Source of the DNA: VGRW01 sp031396695
GTDB lineage: Bacteria; Myxococcota_A; UBA9160; SZUA-336
Assembly: GCA_031396695.1 (NCBI GenBank)
Contig: JANNLG010000013.1
Coordinates: 1-64,000, forward strand
Direction: 5' to 3'
Length of the DNA: 64,000 bases
In this document: positions 8,648-17,427 of the stretch, piece by piece
Numbering within the stretch: position 1 is the first letter of the stretch
Layout of the letters: every line of letters begins with the position of its first letter
Program-made: the position numbers and the translations under genes
Notes under the pieces: generated by a model
What the model was told of the DNA's origin: nothing
What the model saw: the letters and a program-made list of their open reading frames with translations, nothing else
Database searches by the model: none

Positions 8648-9382
8648 CTAGAGCAGCCCGCCGGGCGGCGCCTTCCGCGCGCGCTGGTTGTACAGCAGCT
8701 TGCGCACGCGCTCGGCTTCCTCGGGCGACATCTTCGACGGATCAACGCTGAGATCCGAGCCAGCAGCCATGCCGCGCTGCACGCCGGGGCGCGCGCCGAG
8801 CTCGTCGAACCAGCGCCTGAAGTACGGGAACTCGTCGAGGTCCTGGCCGTACGCCTTCCAGTTCACCGTCCACGGATACGAGATCATGTCCGCGATCGTG
8901 TAGGCGTCGCCGGCGAGGTAGCGACGGTCGAACAACCGGTTGTTCATCACGCCGAACAGCCGGTTCACCTCGTCGCTGAAACGCCGCACGGCGTACGATT
9001 GATCGCCCTGCGTGTCGCCGAGCCGGCGGAAGTGGCCGCACTCGCCGCTCTTCGGGCCCTGGTTCGCCATCTGCCAGATCAGCCACTGGTTCACGTCGTA
9101 GCGGCCGCGCAGATCCTGCGGGTAGAAGCGGCCCGCCTTCTCGGCGATGTACATCATGATCGCGCCCGACTCGAAGATCGAGATCGGCGCGCCCCCGTCC
9201 GCGGGCGCATCGTCGACGAGCGCCGGCATGCGGTTGTTCGGCCCGATGCGCAGGAACAAATCCGTGAACTGATCGCCCTGCCCGATCCGGCACGGCACGA
9301 TCCGGTACGGCAGCCCGGTCTCTTCGAGCAAGATCGTGACCTTCTTCCCGTTCGGCGTCGGCCAGTAGTGAACATCCAGCAT
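8648..9382 (-). CDS. Glutathione S-transferase family protein (YghU/YfcG-like)
   Basis: 244 residues. The thioredoxin-fold half starts with LDVHYWPTPNGKKVTILLEE and has the cis-Pro region NRMPALVDD and the glutathione-contacting IFESGAIMMYIAEK (~71). The helical half (~95-215) includes YLAGDAYTIADMISYPW. The size and the TPNGKKV start resemble E. coli disulfide-bond oxidoreductases YghU/YfcG, which reduce peroxides or disulfides with glutathione. A GGGGAG purine tract directly abuts the ATG at 9382. The frame upstream of it only translates the repeat at 9431-9513 and was not used. Confidence 0.85.
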   Translation of the reverse strand: MLDVHYWPTPNGKKVTILLEETGLPYRIVPCRIGQGDQFTDLFLRIGPNNRMPALVDDAPADGGAPISIFESGAIMMYIAEKAGRFYPQDLRGRYDVNQWLIWQMANQGPKSGECGHFRRLGDTQGDQSYAVRRFSDEVNRLFGVMNNRLFDRRYLAGDAYTIADMISYPWTVNWKAYGQDLDEFPYFRRWFDELGARPGVQRGMAAGSDLSVDPSKMSPEEAERVRKLLYNQRARKAPPGGLL

Positions 9383-9430
9383 CTCCCCAGCCTGCCACAA
9401 ATCCCCGCCGAGCGACGGGAGTTCGCACGA

Positions 9431-9513
9431 CGGGCGCGAGCGAGGGCCGCCCCGAGCCGCGCCCCGCAAGCGCCGCGAAGCGGCGCGCGCAGCGAGGCGA
9501 AGCCGAGCGTAGT
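9431..9513 (-). repeat. Dispersed intergenic GC repeat, type 2, copy 1
   Basis: On the minus strand this reads ACTACGCTCGGCTTCGCCTC followed by CTGCGCGCGCC, a CGCTTCGCG hairpin tip, GGCGCTTGCGGGG and finally GGCCCTCGCTCG. The order and wording match the element at 50891-50966. Its first part matches the 3' half of the elements at 40228, 54231 and 58096. It lies between tRNA-Ile2 and the GST gene and codes for nothing I can support. Confidence 0.6.
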
Positions 9514-9523
9514 CAGTAAGACG

Positions 9524-9599
9524 TGGTGGGCCCTCCGGGGCTCGAACCCGGGACCAACCGGTTATGAGCCGGCCGCTCTCACCACTGAGCTAAGGGCCC
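9524..9599 (-). tRNA. ileX: tRNA-Ile2 (anticodon CAT, lysidine-type)
   Basis: 76 nt including an encoded CCA. The acceptor stem is GGGCCCT/AGGGCCC. The D region is TAGCTCAGTGGTGAGAGC. The anticodon arm is GCCGG-CTCATAA-CCGGT with anticodon CAT, and the T arm is GGTTCGAGCC flanked by CCCGG/CCGGG. The acceptor and D-arm wording (CCCTTAGCTCAGTGGT) and the CTCATAA loop followed by a TTGGTC variable region follow the AUA-reading tRNA-Ile2 rather than elongator tRNA-Met. That would need C34 converted to lysidine by TilS. Elongator Met cannot be fully excluded without a covariance model. Confidence 0.88.
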
Positions 9600-9614
9600 G
9601 AAGGGATCGTCGGA

Positions 9615-10295
9615 TCAAGACGCCGGCGACGCTAGCTGAGACAGCTGCGCACGAATGCCGTCGACGAACTTCTTGTAGTCGGCGCTCTTGAAAAACGCCG
9701 CGCCCATCACGAATACGTTCGCGCCGTGCACGGCCGCGCGTTCGATCGTCTCGGGCCCGATGCCGCCGTCGACCACGATGTCGACCTGGCGGCGGCTGGC
9801 GTCGATCCACGTTCGGATCTCCCGAATTTTGGGCAGCGTCTCGGCGATGAACTTCTGGCCGCCGAAGCCCGGGTTCACCGTCATCACCAGCACCTGGTCG
9901 ACCAGGCCTAGCACCGGTTGGATCGACGACGCGGGCGTGGCGGGGTTGAGCACTACGCAGGGGCGCGCGCCGAGCTTGCGGATCAGCGAGAGCGTGCGAT
10001 GCAGGTGCGTGCACGCTTCCACGTGTACACCGACCGCTGTCGCTCCGGCCGCGACGAAAGCCTCGATCAGGTGATCGGGCTCGCGCACCATCAGGTGAAC
10101 GTCGACTGGGAGCTTGGTCACCTTCGCGACCGCGCCCACGACGTCGGGACCGATGGTCAGGTTCGGCACGAAGTGGCCGTCCATCACGTCGAGGTGCATC
10201 CAGTCGGCACCCGCGCGCTCGGCCGCGCGCACCTCTTCGGCCAGGCGCCCGAAGTCGGCCGACAGAATCGACGGCGCGATCTTGTACTGCCTCAC
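9615..10295 (-). CDS. rpe: Ribulose-phosphate 3-epimerase
   Basis: 226 residues, the usual family length. It interconverts ribulose 5-phosphate and xylulose 5-phosphate in the pentose phosphate and Calvin pathways. The TIM-barrel motifs are all present: APSILSADF, WMHLDVMDGHFVPN with the metal-binding His/Asp, VHLMV, MTVNPGFGGQKF and VDGGIG. The GTG at 10295 overlaps the rsmB stop by four bases (GTGA), which fixes the start and implies translational coupling. It is the last gene of the priA-def-fmt-rsmB-rpe operon. The transketolase at 61 kb works in the same pathway. Confidence 0.95.
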   Translation of the reverse strand: MRQYKIAPSILSADFGRLAEEVRAAERAGADWMHLDVMDGHFVPNLTIGPDVVGAVAKVTKLPVDVHLMVREPDHLIEAFVAAGATAVGVHVEACTHLHRTLSLIRKLGARPCVVLNPATPASSIQPVLGLVDQVLVMTVNPGFGGQKFIAETLPKIREIRTWIDASRRQVDIVVDGGIGPETIERAAVHGANVFVMGAAFFKSADYKKFVDGIRAQLSQLASPAS

Positions 10296-11641
10296 TTGCG
10301 CACCAGCCGCACCGCGTAGAAGCCGTCGCAACCGTGCGTCTGCGGCCAGGTCGAGAGCGCATTCGCATCGTTCACCAGCACGTGCGCGGGCTCCGGCAGG
10401 AACGGGCGCGGATCGTCGATCCGGAAATCTTTCGCCGACTCGAGGAAACGCGACACCACCCCTGTGGTCTCCTCGGGAGTGAAGGTGCAGACACTATAGA
10501 CGAGCGATCCGCCTTCCTCGACGTAGCGGCCCGCGGACGCGAGGATCGCGAGCGCGCGCTCGGCGCAGCGCGGGATCTCCTCCGGGCGCACGCGCCAGCG
10601 CGCGTCGGGATTGCGGCGCAGCGTGCCGAGCCCGGAACAGGGCGCGTCGACCAGCACGCGCTTGTAGAACGAGCGACCCTGCAGGTCGAAACCCTTCGAG
10701 ACGTCGCGCTCCAAGGGCCGGATGTTCGCGAGCTCGAGCCGCTGCGCGCTCTTGTAGATCAGGGCCATGCGCGTGCGGTTCTGCTCCAGTGCGATCACCT
10801 CGCCGCGCGGGCCGACCTGCTCCGCGAGCTGAACCGCCTTGGTGCCGGGCGCGGCGCAGCAGTCGACGACGGTGTCCGAGAGCTCGGCGCCGAGCATCAG
10901 CGGCACGAGCTGCGAGGCCTCGTCCTGGATCACGTACTCGCCGCGGTCGAAGGCCGCGCCGCGCGACGGATCCAGCGTCGCGTTCGTGACGCCGGTCGGG
11001 GCAAAGCGGGTCGGCTCGCCGCCCAAGTCGTGCGCGACGCGCTCGCGCTCGCCGCGCGCGGTCACGCGCACGGTGCGCGGTGGAGCTTTCGTGCACGCCT
11101 CGGCGAAGGCGAGCGCCTGCGCGGGTCCGAGCTCGGCGACCAGTCGCTCGGCGAGCCAGCGCGGCAGCGACCCCCAGCTCTCGATGCTGCCGATCGGATC
11201 CTCGGCAGGATCGGGCCAGGCGATGCCGCGCTCGTCGCGCAGACGCGCGAGTCCGCGCAGCACCGCGTTGGTGAAGCCGGTCGCGCGCTCGAAGCCGAGC
11301 TTGCGCGCGAGCAGCACCGTTTCGTGTACGACCGCCGCGTCGGGAATCCCGTCCATGCACAGCAGCTGGTACGCGCCGAGCCGCAGCAGATTGCGCACCT
11401 CGGACTCGATGCGGCGCAGCGGACGGTCAAGACACTGACCGAGCGCGGCGTCGACGCGGCCGCGCAGGCGCAGACAGCCGTACGAGAGCTCGGTCGCGAG
11501 CGCGCGGTCGCGCCTTTCGAGCTGCGACTCGGGCAGCGCCGCGTGCAGCACGATCTCGGCGAAAGCGCGATCGCGATCGACGCGCTCGAGCACGAACCAC
11601 GCGATGCCGCGCGCGGTGGGAACGAAGGGGGTTTCGGTCAC
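10292..11641 (-). CDS. rsmB: 16S rRNA (cytosine-967-C5)-methyltransferase
   Basis: 449 residues. The N-terminal ~140 residues are a NusB-like RNA-binding domain (AWFVLERVDRDRAFAEIVL, YGCLRLRGRVD). The C-terminal half is the Rossmann methyltransferase with the SAM loop CCAAPGTKAVQLAE and the two catalytic cysteines in DAPCSGLGTLRRNPDARW and YSVCTFTPEE. This is standard RsmB architecture. The GTG start at 11641 overlaps the fmt stop codon (GTGA). It also overlaps rpe downstream in the same way, so the three genes are translationally coupled. Confidence 0.93.
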   Translation of the reverse strand: MTETPFVPTARGIAWFVLERVDRDRAFAEIVLHAALPESQLERRDRALATELSYGCLRLRGRVDAALGQCLDRPLRRIESEVRNLLRLGAYQLLCMDGIPDAAVVHETVLLARKLGFERATGFTNAVLRGLARLRDERGIAWPDPAEDPIGSIESWGSLPRWLAERLVAELGPAQALAFAEACTKAPPRTVRVTARGERERVAHDLGGEPTRFAPTGVTNATLDPSRGAAFDRGEYVIQDEASQLVPLMLGAELSDTVVDCCAAPGTKAVQLAEQVGPRGEVIALEQNRTRMALIYKSAQRLELANIRPLERDVSKGFDLQGRSFYKRVLVDAPCSGLGTLRRNPDARWRVRPEEIPRCAERALAILASAGRYVEEGGSLVYSVCTFTPEETTGVVSRFLESAKDFRIDDPRPFLPEPAHVLVNDANALSTWPQTHGCDGFYAVRLVRK

Positions 11642-12579
11642 GGCGAGTGCGCCTCCTCGGCATCGGGAACGCGGAAGCCGCGCAGCAGCTCGTCGGCCCG
11701 CATGGGTCGCTTGCCCGCGAGCTGGATCTCGACGAGCTCGAGCCAGGCGTCGCCCGCGGCGAGCAGCAGTTTGCCCGATTCCACGCTCACGCGTCCGGGA
11801 CGCGCGGAGCCGCCGTGCCCGGCCCCGAGCCGCGCACGCACGATGCGCAGGCGCTTGGCCGCGCGCGTGAGCTCGAGATCGACGCCGGGGCGCGGCGTGG
11901 CGGCGCGGATCCTGCGCAGGAGCAGCGAAGCGGGCTGGCTGAAATCGAGCTTCGCGAAGCTGCGGTCGAGCTTCGGTGCGAGCGTGACGCGCGCGGGGTC
12001 CTGCGCCTCGAATACCGCGCGGCCGTGCGCGAGCGCGTCGACGGCTTCGACCAGCGCCTCGCCGGCCAGCTCCGAGACGCGCGCGGCGAGCTCGCCCGCG
12101 GTCTCGTCGGGGCCGATCTCCGTCTCGCGCACCAGACACACCTCGCCGGCGTCCATCTCTTTGACCACGCGCATGATCGACACGCCCGTGCGCGCGTCGC
12201 CCGCGTCGAGCGCCCACTCGATCGGCGCCGCGCCGCGCCAGCGCGGCAACAGGCTCGCGTGGGCGTTGATCAGGCCGAGCCGCGGCAGCTCGCGCACGCT
12301 CTTCGGGATGAACTGACCGAACGCGACCACGATTCCCAGCTCCGGCTCGCGCGCGCGCATCCACGCGAGGGCGCGCTCGTCTCCGACCCTTTCAGGCTGC
12401 AGCACGGGAACATCGAGCTCCGCCGCCGCCTGTTTCACCGCCGTCTCTTCGAGCAGGCGCCCACGACCTCGCGGCCGGTCGGGCTGCGAGACGACACCGA
12501 CCAGTGTGTGACCGCTAGCGGCCAGCGCCCGCAAGCCGGGCACGGCGAAGCCCGGCGTACCGAAATACAGCAGCCGCAC
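11638..12579 (-). CDS. fmt: Methionyl-tRNA formyltransferase
   Basis: 313 residues. It transfers a formyl group from 10-formyl-THF to Met-tRNAi. The N-terminal Rossmann domain begins RLLYFGTPGFAVPGL. The catalytic Asn-His pair is in LINAHASLLPRWRGAAPIEW (~105) and the catalytic Asp in DAGDARTGVSIM. The C-terminal OB-fold (~205-310) binds tRNA. It sits 1 bp downstream of def, the deformylase that removes the group it adds, which is the classic pairing. Confidence 0.95.
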   Translation of the reverse strand: MRLLYFGTPGFAVPGLRALAASGHTLVGVVSQPDRPRGRGRLLEETAVKQAAAELDVPVLQPERVGDERALAWMRAREPELGIVVAFGQFIPKSVRELPRLGLINAHASLLPRWRGAAPIEWALDAGDARTGVSIMRVVKEMDAGEVCLVRETEIGPDETAGELAARVSELAGEALVEAVDALAHGRAVFEAQDPARVTLAPKLDRSFAKLDFSQPASLLLRRIRAATPRPGVDLELTRAAKRLRIVRARLGAGHGGSARPGRVSVESGKLLLAAGDAWLELVEIQLAGKRPMRADELLRGFRVPDAEEAHSP

Positions 12580-12580
12580 G

Positions 12581-13132
12581 CTAGCCGTCGGCGTGACCCG
12601 CCGGCTCGCGCTCCTCCTGCTCGCGGCGGAGCTGCTTCTTGCGCCGCCGGACGTACAGATCGCGCTTCAGCTTGCTGATTCGGTCGATGAAGAGCACGCC
12701 GTCGAGGTGGTCGATCTCGTGCTGGAAGCAGTAGGCCTCGAGCTCGGTGGCTTCGAACTCGACTTCTTCCCAGTCAAGCGTCCGAGCGCGCACGACCACG
12801 CGCGCGTGGCGCTCGACGTCGGACTTGAAGTCGGGCACCGACAGGCAGCCCTCCTGCTCGGAGACGGCTTTGCCTTCGGTGACGAATAACTCGGGGTTCA
12901 GCAGGATGCGCGGCCTGCGCTCGCCGTCCTCGGTCCAGTCCAGATCCATCACGATCAGGCGCTTGGCGACACCGACCTGCGTCGCGGCCAGGCCGATACC
13001 CGGCTCGTCGTACATGGTCTCGGCCATGTCCGCGGCGAGCTGGCGCAGGTCGTCGTCGATCTCGTGCTGCGCGATCGGCGCGGCCTTCTCGCGCAGGCGC
13101 GCGTCGGGGAATTGGAGGACGGACAGGAGCAT
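12581..13132 (-). CDS. def: Peptide deformylase
   Basis: 183 residues. The three signature motifs are intact: GIGLAATQVG (~45), EGCLSVP with the metal-binding Cys (~92) and QHEIDHLDG with the two metal-binding His and catalytic Glu (~136). It removes the N-formyl group from nascent proteins. The C-terminal ~25 residues are a highly charged Lys/Arg/Glu-rich tail, which could contact the ribosome as the C-terminal helix does in E. coli. Starts 10 bp after the priA stop and is followed directly by fmt. Confidence 0.95.
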   Translation of the reverse strand: MLLSVLQFPDARLREKAAPIAQHEIDDDLRQLAADMAETMYDEPGIGLAATQVGVAKRLIVMDLDWTEDGERRPRILLNPELFVTEGKAVSEQEGCLSVPDFKSDVERHARVVVRARTLDWEEVEFEATELEAYCFQHEIDHLDGVLFIDRISKLKRDLYVRRRKKQLRREQEEREPAGHADG

Positions 13133-13142
13133 GGGCCGGACT

Positions 13143-15599
13143 TCATAGCATTTGCATCGGGTTTACATCCACCCGTACAGCCACGCCGGCGAAGGCCGGG
13201 CCGTGCGCGAGACGCGAGAGCTCGCGCGCGACCGCCCGGACCCCTTCGCGCGGTCCGAGCAGCAGCAGCTGCCAGCGGAACTCGTCCCGCAGACGCGGCA
13301 GCGGTGCGGGCGCCGGACCGAGCACGCGCACACTCTCGCTGCCGGTGTCGTCCTGCAGGCAGGTCTTCGCCAGCCCCGCCAGCGTCACCGCTGCGTGCTC
13401 GACCGCTGCCGCTCGCTTGCCGGTGAACGCGAAGTGCACGAGCTCGTTGAACGGCGGCCAGCCGTGCGGGCGCCGGCGCGCGACCTCCTCGCGGTAGAAG
13501 CGCGGGTAGTCGTGGGTGCGCGCGAGCGCGATCGCGTAGTGGTTCGGCAGGAACGTCTGCAGCACCACGCGCCCGGGCTCGAGCCCGCGGCCGGCGCGGC
13601 CCGCGACCTGCGTCAACAGCTGGAAGGTGCGCTCGCCCGCACGAAAGTCCGGGAAGTGCAGGCCCAGATCCGCAGCCACGACACCGACCAGCGTCACGTT
13701 CGGGATGTCGTGGCCCTTCGCGACCATTTGCGTGCCGACCAGGATGTCGATCTCGCCGCGGTGAAAAGCGGCCAGGATGCTGCGCTGCGCCCCCTTGCGT
13801 TTGGAGGTGTCGCGGTCGAGCCGCCCGACGCGCGCGCTTGGGAGGAAAGCGCTGACCTCCTCGTCGAGCCGCTCGGTGCCGTAGGCCTGCATGCCGCCCT
13901 CGGGGCTGTTGCACGACGGGCAGCGCGATTTCGGATCTTCGCGATAGCCGCAGTAGTGACAGCGCAGCTCCCCTTCGAGCGGATCGTCGATGCGCCGCAC
14001 GCCCTCGCTCGCGTGGTAGACCAGAGAGATGTCGCAGTGCTGACAGCGCAGCGCGTAGCCGCAGCCGAAGCAGTACACGTGCGCCGCGAAGCCGCGCCGG
14101 TTCAGGAACAGGATCGCCTGCTGTCCGGCGGCCAGCGTCTCGGCCAGCGCCTCGCGCAGCGGCCGAGACAGCATGCCGCGCCGCGCGCCGCGCGCGGCCG
14201 GGCTCGCCATGTCGACGATCTCGACGCTGGGCAGCGGCCGGCTCGCGACGCGCTCGGGCAGCGACAGCCGGTTGATCTCGCCGTGCGCGGAGCGCCAGGC
14301 GGTGCCCACGTCGGGCGTCGCCGAGCCGAGCACCAGCGGGCAGCCCGCGCGTTCGGCGCGCACGCGCGCCACGTCGCGCGCGTGGTACCGGAATCCTTCG
14401 TCACTTTTGTACGCGCCGTCGTGCTCTTCGTCGATCACGATCAGACCCAGATCGGTGTAGGGCGCGAAGACGGCGGAGCGCGCGCCGATCGCGATCGGCA
14501 CGCGGCCCTCGCGGATCAGCCGCCACTGGTCGAAGCGCTCGCCGGCCGAGAGGCCGCTGTGCAGCACCGCGACCTGGTCGCCGAAGCGTGCGCGGAAGCG
14601 GTCCACCACCTGGTGCGTGAGCGAGATCTCCGGCACGAGCACGATCACCGAGCGGCCGTTGCGAAGCGCGACGTCGGCCGCGCGCTGGTACACCTCCGTC
14701 TTGCCGCTGCCGGTGATGCCGTAGAGCAGGAACTGCGCGTCCTTGCGCGATTCGATCGCGGTCGCGATCTCGCCGAGCGCGATCTTCTGATGGGGCGTGA
14801 GCTCGGGCGCCGGCTCCGTCGGCACGAGCGGCTCCGAGCTCGGACCGCGCACGAGCTCGCGCTCTTCGCAGATCACGAAGCCCGCCTCGACGAGCGCGCG
14901 CAGCGAGGCGGTCGAACGCGCGGGCGCGGGCGCGCCACCGAGTGCTTGCAGGAGCGCGAGCTGCTTCGGTGCGCGCGCGAGCGCGAGCTCGGCGAGCGCG
15001 CGGTCGAGGCCCGGCGCGACGCGATACACGCGTTCGGAACGCCTTCGCACCTTGGGCGGATCGGTGCCCGGCTGGCGCGAGACGAAGCCGAGCCGCTCGA
15101 GACGTTCCAGCGCGGCGACCGCCGCGGGAAAGCGCGCGCGGATCTCGCTCTCGGAGCGCGCGCGTCGGCCGAGTGCCCAGAGCACTTTGCCGAGCGTTCC
15201 GCGCAGCTCCCCGCGCTCGAGCGCGCGCATGCCGGCGGGCAGCAGCGCCACCTTCGTGCCGGGGCGCGCCGCGGTGCCGGGAGGAATCGCCGCCGCGAGC
15301 GCGATCCCGGGCGGACACAGCACCTCGCGCGCGACGCGCAGCACGGCTTCGAGCAGCGCCAGCGGCAGCACCGGCTCTTCGTCGAGCACCTGCAGCACCG
15401 CGCGCAGGCTTCCGCGCGCGCGCGCGGCCGAGCCGGGTTTGATCGCGACCACCACGCCGACGAGCCGACGCCCGCCGTGGGGCACGAGCACGCGCACGCC
15501 CGGCTCGAGGCTCCGCGGCTCGAGCAGCGCGTAGTCGAAGGTCTCGTCCACCGGGACGGGCACGGCGACCTCGACCACGGTGGTGGTGCTCATGTCCAC
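13143..15599 (-). CDS. priA: Primosomal replication protein N' (helicase)
   Basis: 818 residues (816 if the ATG at 15593 is used). It has an N-terminal 3'-end-binding domain and a winged helix. The superfamily 2 helicase core has Walker A GITGSGKT (~295) and Walker B VIDEEHDGAY. The insert has eight Cys as four CxxC pairs (CFGC, CQHC, CHYC, CPSC), expected to bind two zinc ions, and motif VI is TQVAGRAGRG. PriA restarts stalled replication forks. It heads the priA-def-fmt-rsmB-rpe operon and is transcribed divergently from the ribokinase gene across a gap of only ~70 bp. Confidence 0.95.
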   Translation of the reverse strand: MDMSTTTVVEVAVPVPVDETFDYALLEPRSLEPGVRVLVPHGGRRLVGVVVAIKPGSAARARGSLRAVLQVLDEEPVLPLALLEAVLRVAREVLCPPGIALAAAIPPGTAARPGTKVALLPAGMRALERGELRGTLGKVLWALGRRARSESEIRARFPAAVAALERLERLGFVSRQPGTDPPKVRRRSERVYRVAPGLDRALAELALARAPKQLALLQALGGAPAPARSTASLRALVEAGFVICEERELVRGPSSEPLVPTEPAPELTPHQKIALGEIATAIESRKDAQFLLYGITGSGKTEVYQRAADVALRNGRSVIVLVPEISLTHQVVDRFRARFGDQVAVLHSGLSAGERFDQWRLIREGRVPIAIGARSAVFAPYTDLGLIVIDEEHDGAYKSDEGFRYHARDVARVRAERAGCPLVLGSATPDVGTAWRSAHGEINRLSLPERVASRPLPSVEIVDMASPAARGARRGMLSRPLREALAETLAAGQQAILFLNRRGFAAHVYCFGCGYALRCQHCDISLVYHASEGVRRIDDPLEGELRCHYCGYREDPKSRCPSCNSPEGGMQAYGTERLDEEVSAFLPSARVGRLDRDTSKRKGAQRSILAAFHRGEIDILVGTQMVAKGHDIPNVTLVGVVAADLGLHFPDFRAGERTFQLLTQVAGRAGRGLEPGRVVLQTFLPNHYAIALARTHDYPRFYREEVARRRPHGWPPFNELVHFAFTGKRAAAVEHAAVTLAGLAKTCLQDDTGSESVRVLGPAPAPLPRLRDEFRWQLLLLGPREGVRAVARELSRLAHGPAFAGVAVRVDVNPMQML

Positions 15600-15666
15600 T
15601 TTGTACCGCCGCGGCCGCTCGAGTCCAAGCTTTCACTTGCCCGGCCGAGCGGCTCGGACTACCAAA

Positions 15667-16593
15667 GTGCCGGTGCGCGACATCGCTGTCGTCGGAAGCC
15701 TGAACGTCGACATCGCCGTGCGCGTGCCGCGCTTCGTGCGGCCGGGCGAGACGCTGCGCGCGAGCGGGCTCACGATGGGAGCCGGCGGCAAGGGCGTGAA
15801 TCAGGCGATCGCCGCCGCACGGCTCGGCGGACGCGTGCACCTGGTGGGGCGGGTCGGCAACGACCCGTTCGCGAACGTGCCGCTGGACGCGCTGCGCGAG
15901 GCGGGCGTGGACGTGACCCATGTCGAGACGCTGGTCGGCGAGCGCACCGGCACGGCGCTGATCACCGTCGACGAAGCGACCGGCCAGAACCAGATCGCGG
16001 TCGCCGCGGGCGCGAACGCAGCGGTCACGGTCGCGCACGTGCGCGACGCGATCACCGCCTTCCGCGCCTCGGGCGTGCTGCTCGTGCAGCTCGAGCTGCC
16101 GCCCGACACGGTCGAGGCGGCGCTTCTGCTCGCACGCTCCCACCACGCGCGCACGGTGCTCGATCCCGCACCCGCGCGCGAGCTGTCGAACGAGACACTC
16201 GCGCTGGTCGACGTGCTCACTCCGAACGAGCTCGAAGCGGAGACGCTCACCGGACTGCGCATCCACGACGTGGAATCCGCGGCGCACGCGGGCGCGCGCT
16301 TGCAGGCGCGCAGCGGCGGCGACGTGGTCGTGACGCTCGGCGAGCAGGGCTGTGTCTGGGTGCACGCGACGGGCTTCGAGCACATTCCGTCGCCGCGTGT
16401 GCGCGCGCTCGACACGACCGGCGCCGGCGACGCGTTCAACGGCGGACTCGCGGTCGCGCTCGCGCGCGGCGAGCCGCTCTCGCGCGCGCTGCGCGAAGCC
16501 GTGCGCGCGGGCGCCGCAGCGACGCTGCGCAGCGGCGCCGCCGCCGCGATGCCGTCGCTCTCCGATTTGCTCTCGCTGCCGGAAGCGCGTTAG
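15667..16593 (+). CDS. rbsK: Ribokinase (PfkB family carbohydrate kinase)
   Basis: About 308 residues. PfkB motif 1 is GAGGKGVNQAIAAARLGG (~39) and motif 2 is ALDTTGAGDAFNGGLAVAL (~253), with the catalytic Asp in GAGD. The N-terminal VVGSLNVDI and the NQ in TGQNQI fit ribokinase, which phosphorylates D-ribose at O5. Other pentose kinases of the family are not excluded, and no ribose transporter is nearby. The start is uncertain: GTG at 15667 or 15673 places the first strand correctly, with no clear Shine-Dalgarno. The 3' end overlaps the convergent nucleotidyltransferase gene by 4 bp. Confidence 0.85.
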   Translation: MPVRDIAVVGSLNVDIAVRVPRFVRPGETLRASGLTMGAGGKGVNQAIAAARLGGRVHLVGRVGNDPFANVPLDALREAGVDVTHVETLVGERTGTALITVDEATGQNQIAVAAGANAAVTVAHVRDAITAFRASGVLLVQLELPPDTVEAALLLARSHHARTVLDPAPARELSNETLALVDVLTPNELEAETLTGLRIHDVESAAHAGARLQARSGGDVVVTLGEQGCVWVHATGFEHIPSPRVRALDTTGAGDAFNGGLAVALARGEPLSRALREAVRAGAAATLRSGAAAAMPSLSDLLSLPEAR

Positions 16594-17408
16594 CGCGCGG
16601 GCAGCCCGTGCGCGCGCAGGTGGCGCAGCGTCGCGGCTTCGAGCTCGTCCGGCCAGGCCACGCCGTGCTCCGCTGCGATCCGGCGCGCCTGCTCCGCGAA
16701 CGCTCGCGCGACCGCCGCGTTCGCCGCGACCATCGCGTCGAAGTCCGCGCCGCCCGTCGGCAGGCGCTCGAGCAGCGCGCGCTGCTCCGGATCGAGCTTC
16801 GCGCTCCACTGCTTCACACCCGTGACCGGGAGAGGCGCGTTGGCCTCGCAGAAGAGCTGGTACAGGAGCCCGCGCAGCAGGTGCGTCGCTTCGTTGCCGA
16901 GCAAGAGGTCGCGCCGCGTCGCGACCACGTCGAACATGCCGTGGTCGCGGAAGAACTCCTCGATCAGGAAGGCGATGCGCTCGCGCGACGGACCGGCGGC
17001 CGCGAGCGGCGCGGGCACGCGCGCATCGAGTCCGTCGCGAGCGAAGACCAGTCGGCGCACTCGGAAGATCGTCGTCGCGAGCCGGCTCGTGGGCTCGACC
17101 ACGACGTCGAGGCGCTCACGGCCGGGCGTCACCGCGAAGAAACTGCCGGGCAGGAATGGCAGCGGCCGCGCGATTACGCTCGGCGTGATCTTCGCGAGCC
17201 AGTCCCGCCAGCCGCGCGCGAACTCGTCGAGGCTCGCGTCGGCGACCGCGATCAAGAGGTCGAGATCGGAGGCCGCGTCCGCGTCGCCGCGCGCCAGCGA
17301 GCCCGAGAGCCAGAGCGCGCGCACGCGCTGGTCGGCCTCGGCCACGGCGCGCGCGCGCTCGAACAGCGCGCGGTACGACGGCGAGAGCAGCTCGAGCGGG
17401 TCGCTCAT
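16590..17408 (-). CDS. Nucleotidyltransferase-domain protein
   Basis: 272 residues. Residues ~30-60 carry the nucleotidyltransferase motif ALWLSGSLARGDADAASDLD followed by LLI, with both metal-binding Asp of the DxD present. A third Asp is plausible in RLDVVVEP (~98). The C-terminal half is all-helical, as in aminoglycoside adenylyltransferases and MNT/HEPN-type proteins, but no HEPN RxxxxH motif is evident. It could adenylylate a small molecule or a protein. It lies alone between ribokinase (4-bp convergent overlap) and the alpha/beta hydrolase gene, 19 bp away on the same strand. Confidence 0.75.
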   Translation of the reverse strand: MSDPLELLSPSYRALFERARAVAEADQRVRALWLSGSLARGDADAASDLDLLIAVADASLDEFARGWRDWLAKITPSVIARPLPFLPGSFFAVTPGRERLDVVVEPTSRLATTIFRVRRLVFARDGLDARVPAPLAAAGPSRERIAFLIEEFFRDHGMFDVVATRRDLLLGNEATHLLRGLLYQLFCEANAPLPVTGVKQWSAKLDPEQRALLERLPTGGADFDAMVAANAAVARAFAEQARRIAAEHGVAWPDELEAATLRHLRAHGLPAR

Positions 17409-17427
17409 CGCGCCGCGATCGCGCGCA

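Noticed and set aside
9427..9691. Protein-like reading of the region around the tRNA (ending GSNPGPTGYEPAALTTELRA)
   Set aside because: This is the well-known artefact of translating across a tRNA gene, joined to the repeat at 9431-9513.
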